This document shows positions 18,083-26,409 of a stretch of 64,000 bases of DNA, one piece after another. Below the pieces are notes generated by a model, which did not search any database, had not been told where the DNA came from, and saw only the letters and a program-made list of their open reading frames with translations. The position numbers were made by a program, and so were the translations under genes. Source of the DNA: an uncultured Alphaproteobacteria bacterium (GTDB lineage: Bacteria; Pseudomonadota; Alphaproteobacteria; CAAHEQ01; UBA3637); assembly GCA_944392795.1 (NCBI GenBank), contig CALXXX010000027.1:1-64000 (forward strand). Direction: 5' to 3'. Numbering within the stretch: position 1 is the first letter of the stretch; each line of letters starts with the position of its first letter.

Positions 18083-18338
18083 CATTTTCCTCATCTAAAG
18101 CCTGCCGAGCCGCTTGTATCCAATCTTGCGGAACAGAAGGCGTTTGATTTTCAGACTGTAAACATGTCTCCAGTTTTAATAATAAAAGCAAATGAGCCAA
18201 CGCACTTTTAGCTGCTTGTTGATACTGAATAAACGCTTTTGCCTCAACCGGAGGCGGCTCGGTCGTAAACGCATCATATTGATTAACGGTTTGTATAATT
18301 TTTTCCGGTAAAAGACGTAAAATAACCTCTTTGGTCAT
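18063..18338 (-). CDS. small helical protein upstream of terminase (possible small terminase)
   Basis: 91 residues, helical, with an acidic C-terminus (DEENDESDFD). Its ATG overlaps the stop of the gene at 18335 (ATGA), and its 3' end overlaps terminase. Position suggests a small terminase subunit or packaging accessory protein, but no DNA-binding motif is recognised. Confidence 0.65.
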   Translation of the reverse strand: MTKEVILRLLPEKIIQTVNQYDAFTTEPPPVEAKAFIQYQQAAKSALAHLLLLLKLETCLQSENQTPSVPQDWIQAARQALDEENDESDFD

Positions 18339-18703
18339 GAGCCCGTCATACCGTCCAAAAGGTTTTTACCATAACTCGCCCCAACCTGTAGCCATTTTTT
18401 CTTTTGAGCTCTTTTATTGGACTTTAACGTGTCTTGTAATTCTTGATCAATCGCCGCATTTTTCAAAGCCGTCTCTTCTTTATAACCTTCTTTAACCGCC
18501 GCGGCAGATCCTTGATCAGGATCAATCCCCATAGAAGCCATTTGTGCTGAATAACTCCCTAATGTTTCATCCAACAAATTTTGATTTGTTTGCTTTTCGA
18601 GTGCCGCTTTCCGACGAGCGCTTTTATTTGCTGCTTTTGTTTCACCCGTTAACTTGTCTAAAATTAAGTCACTTAATTCCGTGCTGTTTGTTAAACTTCC
18701 CAT
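18335..18703 (-). CDS. phage structural or internal virion protein, unknown
   Basis: About 122 residues from the ATG at 18703, directly after the TAA of tail-tube B; a GTG at 18712 is also in frame. The sequence is Lys/Ala/Glu rich and helical (ARRKAALEKQTNQN, KSNKRAQKKKW). Its position between tail tube and terminase is where T7-like phages carry internal core or ejection proteins, but it is much shorter. Unassigned. Confidence 0.6.
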   Translation of the reverse strand: MGSLTNSTELSDLILDKLTGETKAANKSARRKAALEKQTNQNLLDETLGSYSAQMASMGIDPDQGSAAAVKEGYKEETALKNAAIDQELQDTLKSNKRAQKKKWLQVGASYGKNLLDGMTGS

Positions 18704-18704
18704 C

Positions 18705-20606
18705 TTATTCACTCACTTTCATTTCAGTTGTCACAGAAACAATTTTACAAGGACGAGGTAAATCACTTTGAATGCGCCACAAAGGCGTTATGCCGTTGCG
18801 TATCCACCCTAACGCATGAATACAAACATCCGTTGTTTGAGGCTGAGATACTTCATCCAACTTCAAATCATCAGAAAAACGAGAGACAATCGTTTGCGTT
18901 ATGCCGTTGCCAACATCAACTTCCAAGGATTGTGTATTAACAACACGAAATCGTGCCTCGATTAAACGAACGGCTTTTAAAGGCAACGCTCCGGCTGAAG
19001 TCATGGAAACCGGCGGTAATGGAACGATCTCATGAGAAAAACCCAATCCGATTTCTACATTTTTCGCTTCATAGGGTAATGTGATGCTGTCTCCATTGAT
19101 GATTACATCATCTCGAATAACATCATCTGCCACAACTTTGGCAGAAAAACCATCTAAAGCTTCTATGCCGGACCAGGTAAAATGAGGTGTTTCCGCCTCT
19201 CCTAAAAGAGCAGAATCCGTATGCACTTCATCATCAAAAGTTTCTAAACGAATGCTACCGTCTCGTTCCACTAAGACATATACATCATCATAAACAACAC
19301 AAACGGCTTTAAAAAGACCTTGCGTTTCTTGAGCACTCCATGCTAACACATCTTCACTTCGATAATTTGTCAAAGTGGCCATCGTTCCGTCTGACATAAC
19401 CACATACACCAACCGTCTGAGTTGATCATATGCCATATCTACCGGATTGCGGATTAAATGACTCGACAATAAAGAAACATTTGTTGCTTGATAAGCTTGT
19501 TCCAAATCAGCAAATAAAAATTCTCGAATTTCTCGTCCGCTGGCCGAAGCAAATAATGTCGCTCCTGAGACATCAACCGGTGGAACATATCGATAAGTCG
19601 GAGAACCTATTCGTGTTTGACGCTTCAACTGAATGTTCCTCGGTGTCAAAGGTTCTCCGGAAACCATCCATTCAGAACCAGAAGTAAATACCTGTAAATG
19701 ACGACCGCTCATTAAACTACGAATAGCATTGACTTGATCCGACAATATCGTAAATTCTATCGCTTCATCATCATTACCTGTTCCTAAATCAAAATTCATA
19801 ATATGAAAGCTTTTAGATAACCACAATCGATTGGGCAAATCTCGCGAGCCACCGATGACCAAGCGACCTTGATAAAAAGTTACCGTTGCCGGCCAACCAC
19901 GTAATGGTGAAAAGGCTTGTTCTTTCCAATCAAAAGAAGCAGCCCCCGTTGTTAAAGCTTTTGTTATTTGTCCGATAGCTATTGTCGGACTTTTTACTTC
20001 AGTAATACAGATCTCACCATCATTCAACCGTAGATATAATCCGATATAATCATCCGTAAACAAATCTTCAGAGGCTGTCAAAGTCGTCAAACCGGCGACA
20101 ACATTAGAAGAAAGTGAAATATCATTTCGGAAACTGGCATATGGTTGCATTAAAGCGCCACCTTCACTGTCGTATGTCCATCCTTCCAACAACCAGCTGC
20201 CATCTGCTTGACGTGTCAATTTTCTCGGCTCATAGTCCGGATGAACCAACAAAAGTGTGTCAGCACTTTGTGTCCAAGAAATTTGTTCTATATCCTCTGC
20301 TAACCATGGTGTCGTTATCTCTGTCACAAACTCTTCGCTCTGAAAAATCGACATCTTATTAGGCGATAAAACGATTAAATACGTTTGCTCGGTATTAAAA
20401 GTAAAAGATATTAAACGTCCGGCATTCGGTATCTTTGCCACAAATCGAAGCCCTGCTCGACGAGAAACACCACCGATCGGATCAATGAAAACATTTTTTA
20501 ATGTAGAAGCTCCATTTTCATAAGCTTGTAAATCCGACCGCCCCAACACATCCATTGAAACTTCTCCAGCGGTAAAATTTGTTTTATGATTAAAAATATT
20601 ACTCAT
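18705..20606 (-). CDS. tail tubular protein B (T7 gp12-like)
   Basis: 633 residues. The N-terminus NHKTNFTAGEVSMDVLGRSDLQAYENG with KNVFIDPIGGVSRRAGL is the conserved opening of podoviral tail nozzle proteins. A long beta-rich body follows (TFYQGRLVIGGSRDLPNRLWLS, AIEFTILSDQVNAIR, SASGREIREFLF). It forms the distal tail tube through which DNA exits. Its start overlaps the tail-tube A stop by 4 bp. Confidence 0.9.
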   Translation of the reverse strand: MSNIFNHKTNFTAGEVSMDVLGRSDLQAYENGASTLKNVFIDPIGGVSRRAGLRFVAKIPNAGRLISFTFNTEQTYLIVLSPNKMSIFQSEEFVTEITTPWLAEDIEQISWTQSADTLLLVHPDYEPRKLTRQADGSWLLEGWTYDSEGGALMQPYASFRNDISLSSNVVAGLTTLTASEDLFTDDYIGLYLRLNDGEICITEVKSPTIAIGQITKALTTGAASFDWKEQAFSPLRGWPATVTFYQGRLVIGGSRDLPNRLWLSKSFHIMNFDLGTGNDDEAIEFTILSDQVNAIRSLMSGRHLQVFTSGSEWMVSGEPLTPRNIQLKRQTRIGSPTYRYVPPVDVSGATLFASASGREIREFLFADLEQAYQATNVSLLSSHLIRNPVDMAYDQLRRLVYVVMSDGTMATLTNYRSEDVLAWSAQETQGLFKAVCVVYDDVYVLVERDGSIRLETFDDEVHTDSALLGEAETPHFTWSGIEALDGFSAKVVADDVIRDDVIINGDSITLPYEAKNVEIGLGFSHEIVPLPPVSMTSAGALPLKAVRLIEARFRVVNTQSLEVDVGNGITQTIVSRFSDDLKLDEVSQPQTTDVCIHALGWIRNGITPLWRIQSDLPRPCKIVSVTTEMKVSE

Positions 20607-21172
20607 CCTCTGACTCCGATTAAGGGAAAATCTTCTATGGCATTTGGTATAGCTTGTTGTGCATCAATCAGTTTTGCTTGTTGAAATTCTTCGTTCGCTA
20701 GCTTGTTTAAAAATTCGGCGCGAGACGTGCTTTCTGTTAAAGGTAAACAAAATTCTGCTGCCAGCCTGGAAATAATAACCTGGTCAAAAAAAGGAGGAAA
20801 AGCTTGCTCCTCCGGTCTAAATAAATAAGTTAACATCACATTTTCGGCATTCGTGTGTAGCTTATTTTCATGAATTCTATAATCTATCCCCTGTCCTTTT
20901 CGTCCTGTTCCGGCAGACAACACCCGTAAAAAATCAACCGGCAATTGATATGCGTAATCATAGTCCGCTGCCGGTTTCTGAGCTAGTCGAGGCAAAGTCG
21001 CTTGCGCCATTGCAAAACGCCATGGATGTGCGGATAAAAGAGCATCCCGAACTGAACTATAAAGATGCATGGCAACTTCTGACTCGGCTGTGTTTTCGTT
21101 AAATGAAACAATCCCTTTTGCTCCAATTTTGATCAATGCTCTGGAACAGAGCGATATCGCTGTCATAGCCAT
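20603..21172 (-). CDS. tail tubular protein A (T7 gp11-like)
   Basis: 189 residues. The opening ALIKIGAKGIVSFNENTAES and the segment VRDALLSAHPWRFAMAQATL are typical of the gp11-like adaptor that joins portal and nozzle, as is DYDYAYQLPVDFLRVL. It lies between the capsid and tail-tube B, the order seen in podoviruses. The terminator immediately upstream suggests lower expression than capsid. Confidence 0.9.
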   Translation of the reverse strand: MAMTAISLCSRALIKIGAKGIVSFNENTAESEVAMHLYSSVRDALLSAHPWRFAMAQATLPRLAQKPAADYDYAYQLPVDFLRVLSAGTGRKGQGIDYRIHENKLHTNAENVMLTYLFRPEEQAFPPFFDQVIISRLAAEFCLPLTESTSRAEFLNKLANEEFQQAKLIDAQQAIPNAIEDFPLIGVRG

Positions 21173-21191
21173 TCATATTCTCCTTTAATGA

Positions 21192-21211
21192 AAAAGGCGG
21201 CTCATAAGAGC
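21192..21211 (-). terminator. terminator after capsid gene
   Basis: On the minus strand GGCGGCTC-TTAT-GAGCCGCC is followed by TTTTT, directly after the capsid stop and 20 bp before the tail gene start. Probably a partial terminator that raises capsid relative to tail expression. Confidence 0.8.
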
Positions 21212-21221
21212 CGCCCTATGA

Positions 21222-22049
21222 TTAGTCCTTCGCCACAATCTTAATGACACCCTTTGCGTCAATTAAACAAGCTCCTTGGCTCATCATATTATTAACGAAA
21301 TGGGCAGCATAATCACCATGCCAGGTAATATCCGTTTTAATATCCAACCCAACGGCATGACCAACAGCATTCTTGTGGTAAATGTAGCAAGTATGGGTTC
21401 CACCCTCGGCATCAGCAGGAAGCCCTGTGTGCATAATCCAGTTAATACCTAACCATTTACGACTTTCACAACCGGCAACAAAAGGAGTTTTCTCTCCAAC
21501 ATAATCAGCAGAAGAAAACTCTTCAATGCTCAATAATTGGTTCCACTGAGCCGGTGCAACTAAAGCATAACGTTCTCCGTCATCCGGAATATCGCTTTCA
21601 TTTAATTTTGTAAAGGCTTGCAAAATTAAATCTTTTGTCAGCTTTGTACTTCCATCACCAACACTCGTTGTAGTCTTGCCAAGCGCCGCAATAATCAACT
21701 CATCCGTTTTACGTCCCAAGGCATAAGCTCCAGCTTGAGCAACGGCTCGACGTTCATCATGACCCGTTTTCAACTCATCCAAACTATCTACCCACTCACC
21801 AGCATAATAATCTGATAAACTACACTCAACTGCTGTATGAGCGATATTCATCACAGGAACTTGACCGTTGCGTGTCTTTGACGCAGCAGTGCCGGTTCCT
21901 ATTTTTTGGAAAGTCGTAGAGGCTCCTTTAATGTCGCCTTTAGACCGAACCGTTGATTTTAATTTAGATCCCATTTGCTGATACGCCGTCACAACTTCCG
22001 CTTGGAAATGTTTAATAAACGATGTATCAATTGTATTTGTTGTACTCAT
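21222..22049 (-). CDS. major capsid protein
   Basis: 275 residues from the ATG at 22049, preceded by AAAGGAGAAAAA; the reading from 22079 lacks such a site. FQKIGTGTAASKTRNGQVPV, the SLDELKTGHDERRAVAQAG segment and ALGRKTDELIIAALG match podoviral major capsid proteins of the Bbp17-like type. It is shorter than T7 gp10. It follows the scaffold gene and is the only cassette gene with terminators on both sides, fitting a highly expressed monocistronic message. Confidence 0.87.
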   Translation of the reverse strand: MSTTNTIDTSFIKHFQAEVVTAYQQMGSKLKSTVRSKGDIKGASTTFQKIGTGTAASKTRNGQVPVMNIAHTAVECSLSDYYAGEWVDSLDELKTGHDERRAVAQAGAYALGRKTDELIIAALGKTTTSVGDGSTKLTKDLILQAFTKLNESDIPDDGERYALVAPAQWNQLLSIEEFSSADYVGEKTPFVAGCESRKWLGINWIMHTGLPADAEGGTHTCYIYHKNAVGHAVGLDIKTDITWHGDYAAHFVNNMMSQGACLIDAKGVIKIVAKD

Positions 22050-22071
22050 TTTTTCTCCTTTAATAAAAAAA

Positions 22072-22085
22072 CCCGCCAAAGCGGG
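22072..22085 (-). terminator. hairpin between scaffold and capsid
   Basis: On the minus strand CCCGC-TTTG-GCGGG is followed by seven T residues and lies just upstream of the capsid ribosome site. It can be a terminator for the upstream genes or a 5' stabilising hairpin for capsid mRNA. Confidence 0.65.
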
Positions 22086-22162
22086 ATTAAACAGCTTTTC
22101 AAAGGTTATGGAAAAAACCGCCTTTTAAAAGCACTTACCATAAAAGGTCCGAAGATTGTCTT

Positions 22163-22867
22163 TTATGAATTAGAACCTGGATAGAGCCGACGAAATCCGT
22201 CTGAAACTTTCTTAAGCGTTGCCGGATCTTGCTCTCTCCAATATTTTGGGGACATCATTAGTTTTTTTAGCCCTTCTTCATCTAAAATTTCTTCAGAGGA
22301 CAAGGATGAGCGCATTAAACCAGGCTCACCACTCTGCATCATATTGTAAAGCGCCATCACGCCTTCATATGTCGTTGCCATCGCATCAACAACTTGTGTC
22401 GGTAAATGTCCTTTGGCCCAAGCAGCAATTTGACGCGACACTTCACACCATCTTTCATTCCCACCAAAATATTGAACTAAAGCGGCACGCTGATGAGACG
22501 CTTCATATTCTTGGGCTAAATCTTGAATAACCGGCATAATCTTCTCTGCCGCTAAATCATAAACCGCTTGGACTTGTTTATTCGTAAAGCCTAAATTAAA
22601 TAAATATTGATTAACCTCAGGATCAGAAGCCATCAACTCGTTTTTGACCTCAATTTGATAAGCTTCCGGTGTTTCCGGAACACCTAGGCGACGATAAAAC
22701 GCCTGCTTTTCTTCCGGAGCCGCATCTTCAGTAGGAACTTGGACCATATGGCTCATTTTTTTCTCCAGCTCTTGATAAGACTTTAACAGCTCATTCACCC
22801 GAAGTTGACCGTTTTCATCCTGAAATTTAGATGGAATAACCATCTTTTCAATTAGATTTTCAACCAT
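22163..22867 (-). CDS. scaffold/capsid assembly protein
   Basis: 234 residues, helical and acidic, directly upstream of capsid as in T7-like phages. KSYQELEKKM near the N-terminus and the segment FYRRLGVPETPEAYQIE are typical of scaffolding proteins in this group. The ATG follows GGAGAAATAA and overlaps the Bbp19-like gene by 8 bp. Confidence 0.8.
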   Translation of the reverse strand: MVENLIEKMVIPSKFQDENGQLRVNELLKSYQELEKKMSHMVQVPTEDAAPEEKQAFYRRLGVPETPEAYQIEVKNELMASDPEVNQYLFNLGFTNKQVQAVYDLAAEKIMPVIQDLAQEYEASHQRAALVQYFGGNERWCEVSRQIAAWAKGHLPTQVVDAMATTYEGVMALYNMMQSGEPGLMRSSLSSEEILDEEGLKKLMMSPKYWREQDPATLKKVSDGFRRLYPGSNS

Positions 22868-23102
22868 TTATTTCTCCTTTGTCCGTTGAAAGAGTGGCGC
22901 CTTGTTTTCCTTCCTCTATCAAACGAGCGAGATGCGCCACAAGCGCTCGCTGTCCTTCCAAAAATCGTAATTCTGCATCCGTCGCGCCGGAACCCAAAAC
23001 GCGCGCTCGTGTTATTCCTTCCAAGTAAGACAACACGCGCTTGCCCGAGGGCGTCTTAAAGCAACGAACGCACGCCTTTGCTACTTCCGATCTCACCATC
23101 AT
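22860..23102 (-). CDS. Bbp19-like phage protein
   Basis: 80 residues from the ATG at 23102 (or 23099) overlapping the portal stop. CFKTPSGKRVLSYLEGITR with LRFLEGQRALVAHLARLIEEG matches the small Bbp19-like proteins found between portal and scaffold in podoviruses. A longer reading from 23228 runs inside portal and is rejected. Role in virions unknown. Confidence 0.78.
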   Translation of the reverse strand: MMVRSEVAKACVRCFKTPSGKRVLSYLEGITRARVLGSGATDAELRFLEGQRALVAHLARLIEEGKQGATLSTDKGEING

Positions 23103-24547
23103 CCTTGAGCCTCTTTGCTCAGTAAATCCGCCGGAACTCCTAATCGAGAAGCTAGCCATCTTGCAAAAGCCGGACCATTTAAATAACCAAGAGCTTCTTG
23201 ACCTAATGAAGCGAGCTGAGTTAACCAACTTAATGCATTTTGTGCCTCTTGTTCGGCCTGCATTCGCGCAATAGGGGATTTATAATGGACATCCGCTAAT
23301 CGACCATCTAAATAAATTTCCGGAATTTCTCCCCGTCGACGCAAAATATAAACGGCTCGCTCAATCAACGGATACAACAACTCACATTGAAGACGACCAT
23401 ATGTCGCACCCAATACTCGAACCATCTCCGCCGTCCGTTCCAAAACTTCCGTCGCCGTCATCTGAGGCGCGTCAACTTGCCCTAACTTATCTGCCAATAA
23501 AGCATGCCGTATCCGATTGCGCAAATCTTCTAAAACCAGTTGAGAAACATCAAAATTACCCGCCGCTTCCAATGGCGTTAAGCCCTTTGAACCAACCGCT
23601 TTCGGAATAATCGCTCCGGGAACAAGCCGAATATTTGCCGGATTTAAAACACCGTCATCCTCTGCTTGCCATATCCCCGTAACGGCTATCGTTGCATTCT
23701 TCAGTATCAATTCAACAACTTTATTCGCCGTCTTTATATCCGGTAAAGCTTTCATAACCGGTGAGCGACCATAAATCTCTCCGGGCGTCTTTTGCCAACG
23801 AAACGTGATAAATGGAGAATTTTCAAAGTACCCCGTCTTTAAAACAGGAAAATCTGAAGCCCCAAATATATGATCTGTATCATTCTCGATAAAAACCGTA
23901 TAATCATATCCTCCGTTATCTCGCGGAACAACACACTCAATCACAGAAAAAAGACGATCTTTTAACTCTGATGTTAAATGTCGGTCCTTTTCTTTAAAGC
24001 GAGACAAAATTTGAGAAGCTGTCATTCCTGTCCGTCGAAAAGTCGTATCCGGTCGACCGGAAGGACCTTCATCAATATAAATCTCTGCCAACGGAACTGC
24101 CGTGAATTTAAAAGCACTCTTCGCACCAATTTTATTCTCTTCAAAAAGCAAACAGGCCGTCCCAACCGTTACCAAATCTAAAAAACATTGATGAACTTCA
24201 ACACCAAATGAAGAACGGTCCAAATGAGAACGAATAATCTCGGAAATTTTTTCTAATTGACTTGAAACTTCCCCGGCTTCTTTTTCCGAAACTTCCGTTC
24301 CTGTCATTAAATCAAACCATTGGCTCCAAGGCGGCGTCAGTTCTGAAAACATAGAAGCCGATACTTGATCAACACTGTCCGGAGCTGTCCCATCATATAA
24401 ATGATCCGTCTGACTGAATGAACCAGAAAATAACCCTTCTCGCTGCGGAAGAGCATAAGCATAACATTCTCTCCAAGTATTCTCTAACACTTCTCGACGA
24501 GAAGCCAATCGACGAAACTTCTCATAAAGTTCTTCTGCTTGTTTCAT
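23099..24547 (-). CDS. portal (head-tail connector) protein
   Basis: 482 residues. The start YEKFRRLASRREVLENTWRE, then YALPQR, and the LYDGTAPDSVDQVSASMFS block are the conserved N-terminal part of T7-type portals; PFITFRWQKTPGEIYGRSP is the second conserved block. It forms the dodecameric DNA channel and docks terminase. TTAGGAGAGTAAG precedes the ATG, one base after the stop of the small gene upstream. Length is near T7 gp8 (536). Confidence 0.92.
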   Translation of the reverse strand: MKQAEELYEKFRRLASRREVLENTWRECYAYALPQREGLFSGSFSQTDHLYDGTAPDSVDQVSASMFSELTPPWSQWFDLMTGTEVSEKEAGEVSSQLEKISEIIRSHLDRSSFGVEVHQCFLDLVTVGTACLLFEENKIGAKSAFKFTAVPLAEIYIDEGPSGRPDTTFRRTGMTASQILSRFKEKDRHLTSELKDRLFSVIECVVPRDNGGYDYTVFIENDTDHIFGASDFPVLKTGYFENSPFITFRWQKTPGEIYGRSPVMKALPDIKTANKVVELILKNATIAVTGIWQAEDDGVLNPANIRLVPGAIIPKAVGSKGLTPLEAAGNFDVSQLVLEDLRNRIRHALLADKLGQVDAPQMTATEVLERTAEMVRVLGATYGRLQCELLYPLIERAVYILRRRGEIPEIYLDGRLADVHYKSPIARMQAEQEAQNALSWLTQLASLGQEALGYLNGPAFARWLASRLGVPADLLSKEAQG

Positions 24548-24548
24548 C

Positions 24549-24737
24549 TTACTCTCCTAATAATTTTTTGCGCTTTGGCGCTTCATCTGTTTGATCTAAC
24601 AATCCGCGCATAGAAGTTTGAACTGTCTGAAGACCCGCTTGACGCGCACGATAGCTATCATCTTCTTCTGTCGTCTCTTCTTGAGATATGTACTCTTCTT
24701 TGTCTTCAATCCCTATGATTTGCTTAACCTCTTTCAT
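24549..24737 (-). CDS. small acidic phage protein, unknown
   Basis: 62 residues, very acidic in the middle (EEYISQEETTEEDDS) and ending RKKLLGE. AAGGAGAAGGCTTT precedes the ATG. It is first in the portal-capsid transcription unit, just after a terminator, so a promoter for the structural operon should lie in 24738-24831. No family recognised. Confidence 0.65.
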   Translation of the reverse strand: MKEVKQIIGIEDKEEYISQEETTEEDDSYRARQAGLQTVQTSMRGLLDQTDEAPKRKKLLGE

Positions 24738-24772
24738 AAAGCCTTCTCCTTTCTGACTGAAATAAAAAAAAT

Positions 24773-24796
24773 CCCCCGATCCATATCGGGGGATGA
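24773..24796 (-). terminator. strong terminator splitting the cassette
   Basis: On the minus strand ATCCCCCGAT-ATGG-ATCGGGGGAT is followed by an eight-T run. It ends the two-gene unit at 24832-25613 before the structural genes. Confidence 0.88.
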
Positions 24797-24831
24797 ATTA
24801 GATATACCTCTTGCCTTTAACAAAATTGACT

Positions 24832-25245
24832 TTAGCATATTTTTATTTCTTTGTCAAGGATTATTTTCCTATTTTTCGTCAAAAAAAGATACAACTGATA
24901 CGGCGTCCAAACGTTCGGCGCATCAAGCCCTAAAAAACGCTTAGCTGTTTCAACACAGGTATAAGGTCGTAAACGAAAATGCCTCAACGGCTCTTCTAAA
25001 AAAACACGCAAAGTCTGATATCCTTGCTTATGCAAAAACTTTTCTACATCTCCGTCGTCTATAACTATCGTATCCGTATAATGCAATAACGGGTCTATTA
25101 AAATCCACTGACGCTCTGCACCTATTGCAATTACACAATGATAAAAACCTTTCTTTAAAAAGCGCATCCACCATAAAGTAGGAGTCCCTCCAAAACCAAT
25201 CACAGCTTGTTCATATCGATAACCATGACATTTCTCTTGTTTCAT
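24832..25245 (-). CDS. cassette-associated protein with His/Cys motifs, unknown
   Basis: 137 residues. RFLKKGFYHCVIAIG, then LIDPLLHYTD, and RPYTCVETAKRFLGLD give spaced His, Asp and Cys residues as in a small papain-like or NlpC/P60-like fold, but I cannot place the family firmly. The start overlaps the upstream stop (ATGA). It appears to be a conserved companion of podoviral head genes in alphaproteobacteria; this last point is from memory and unverified. Confidence 0.65.
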   Translation of the reverse strand: MKQEKCHGYRYEQAVIGFGGTPTLWWMRFLKKGFYHCVIAIGAERQWILIDPLLHYTDTIVIDDGDVEKFLHKQGYQTLRVFLEEPLRHFRLRPYTCVETAKRFLGLDAPNVWTPYQLYLFLTKNRKIILDKEIKIC

Positions 25246-25613
25246 GCTACCAGCCCTTTTGATAATATACCCTTTTTAAACAAGACCTCCGTCAATGCTT
25301 CCATCGCTTCGCGCCATAAACGACAAGAAGCTAAGCTATCTCCGCTATTCACATGCGGCGGCATTTGCTTTAAACCATAACGTGACATGACCCTTAAATG
25401 TATCTGGCCCAACCGTTTTTCTCGAACAAGGCGTTTTACTACCAAAGAAATATCTGATGTCTCACAAGGACGAACTATAGAAGAAGATGATCCTCGTCCT
25501 CGCTCCGAGCCTAAACTTTCACAAAAGCAAAACCAAAACCAAGCCTCTTCAGCACTTTCAAATAATGTTGTTTCTCGATAATCTGCTCGAAACGGACCTT
25601 TTTTTATTTGCAT
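25242..25613 (-). CDS. cassette-associated conserved protein, unknown
   Basis: 123 residues from the ATG at 25613, which has AAGGGAGAAAAAA upstream; a start at 25640 lacks one. FESAEEAWFWFCFCES is an unusual Trp/Phe-rich block, followed by IVRPCETSDI and RMSRYGLKQMPP-like basic segments (HLRVMSRYGL) that could bind nucleic acid. First gene of the cassette. A role as packaging or regulatory factor is possible but unproven. Confidence 0.65.
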   Translation of the reverse strand: MQIKKGPFRADYRETTLFESAEEAWFWFCFCESLGSERGRGSSSSIVRPCETSDISLVVKRLVREKRLGQIHLRVMSRYGLKQMPPHVNSGDSLASCRLWREAMEALTEVLFKKGILSKGLVA

Positions 25614-25761
25614 TTTTTTCTCCCTTAAAACGCTATTCAAAGTCTTTTCCTCTTATAGGATTCTTTTCCTTTTATGTCAAGCATAATTTTCTTTATTTTC
25701 CTATTTACTTTGTTTTATTCCTATGATACCCTTCTAAAAAAGACAGCAAAAGGAGAAAAAA

Positions 25762-26403
25762 ATGACCCTATCTTATTTTGAAATTTGGAAAGGAATCGAT
25801 AATCTCGCTGCTCAAAAAGGATTATCCCCCTCCGCCTTAGCCCAAAAAGCCGGATTAGATCCAACCTCATTTAACAAAAGTAAACGAGAAGGCCCGGACG
25901 GAAGAAAACGTTGGCTATCCATGGAAACGCTCAACAAAGTCCTCGCTGCAACAAACACCAGCTTTTTAGACTTCATGATGCTGGCCGGAGATAAAATAAC
26001 ACAATCCACTTTATCTTCCGGACTTCCTCTTATCAATTTTTCAGACAATCAAAAAGAAAATTTATTTAATGAAAATGCTATGATCAATAAAGAACAAATT
26101 GTCGAAAAAATTGATTTTCCTTGCTTCTTTAAGCCAGGTATGTGGGCTTTAGAAATGACAACAGATGCTTATGATCCCATTTATCCAAATGGTGCTCTTT
26201 TATTGATAGATCCGCAAACCGAAATCCGACGTCATGATCGAATCGTCGTTCAATTGGAAAAAGGACCTATGTTCCTTGGAGAATTCCTTGGAAAAACAAA
26301 TGAAATATTAGATTTGAAAACATTAACGACCGAAAGAACTCTTCTCTCTTTAACGAAAGAACAAATTGCCTTTATCGCTCGAATTTTATGGGTTAGCCAA
26401 TAA
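25762..26403 (+). CDS. XRE/S24-type transcriptional regulator without protease residues
   Basis: 213 residues. The HTH at about 5-60 (LAQKAGLDPTSFNKSKREGPDGRKRW) is the one found in a common alphaproteobacterial LexA-like family. The C-terminal S24 fold is present (YPNGALLLIDP, HDRIVVQLEKG, IAFIARILWVSQ). In active homologues the motif before Pro reads GDSM; here it is TDAYDP, so the Ser is lost, and the later Lys position reads LGEFL. Self-cleavage is therefore not expected. GGAGAAAAAA precedes the ATG. It is divergent from the phage cassette, with a 148-bp shared intergenic region, so it could repress it. Confidence 0.82.
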   Translation: MTLSYFEIWKGIDNLAAQKGLSPSALAQKAGLDPTSFNKSKREGPDGRKRWLSMETLNKVLAATNTSFLDFMMLAGDKITQSTLSSGLPLINFSDNQKENLFNENAMINKEQIVEKIDFPCFFKPGMWALEMTTDAYDPIYPNGALLLIDPQTEIRRHDRIVVQLEKGPMFLGEFLGKTNEILDLKTLTTERTLLSLTKEQIAFIARILWVSQ

Positions 26404-26409
26404 TTTAAA

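Larger units (their letters stand above)
15904..25613 (-). mobile_element. podovirus-type morphogenesis/lysis cassette (prophage remnant or GTA-like)
   Basis: Fourteen contiguous minus-strand genes: two conserved unknowns, a small acidic protein, portal, Bbp19-like protein, scaffold, capsid, tail-tube A, tail-tube B, a small virion-type protein, a small terminase-position protein, large terminase, SleB hydrolase and a holin-like protein. All frames are open and spaced or overlapped as in an active operon. No integrase, repressor, DNA polymerase, RNA polymerase, tail fibre or attachment-site repeat is visible. The set is a complete T7-like head/short-tail kit without genome propagation genes, compatible with a decayed prophage, a satellite or a domesticated gene-transfer agent. 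Confidence 0.8.
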
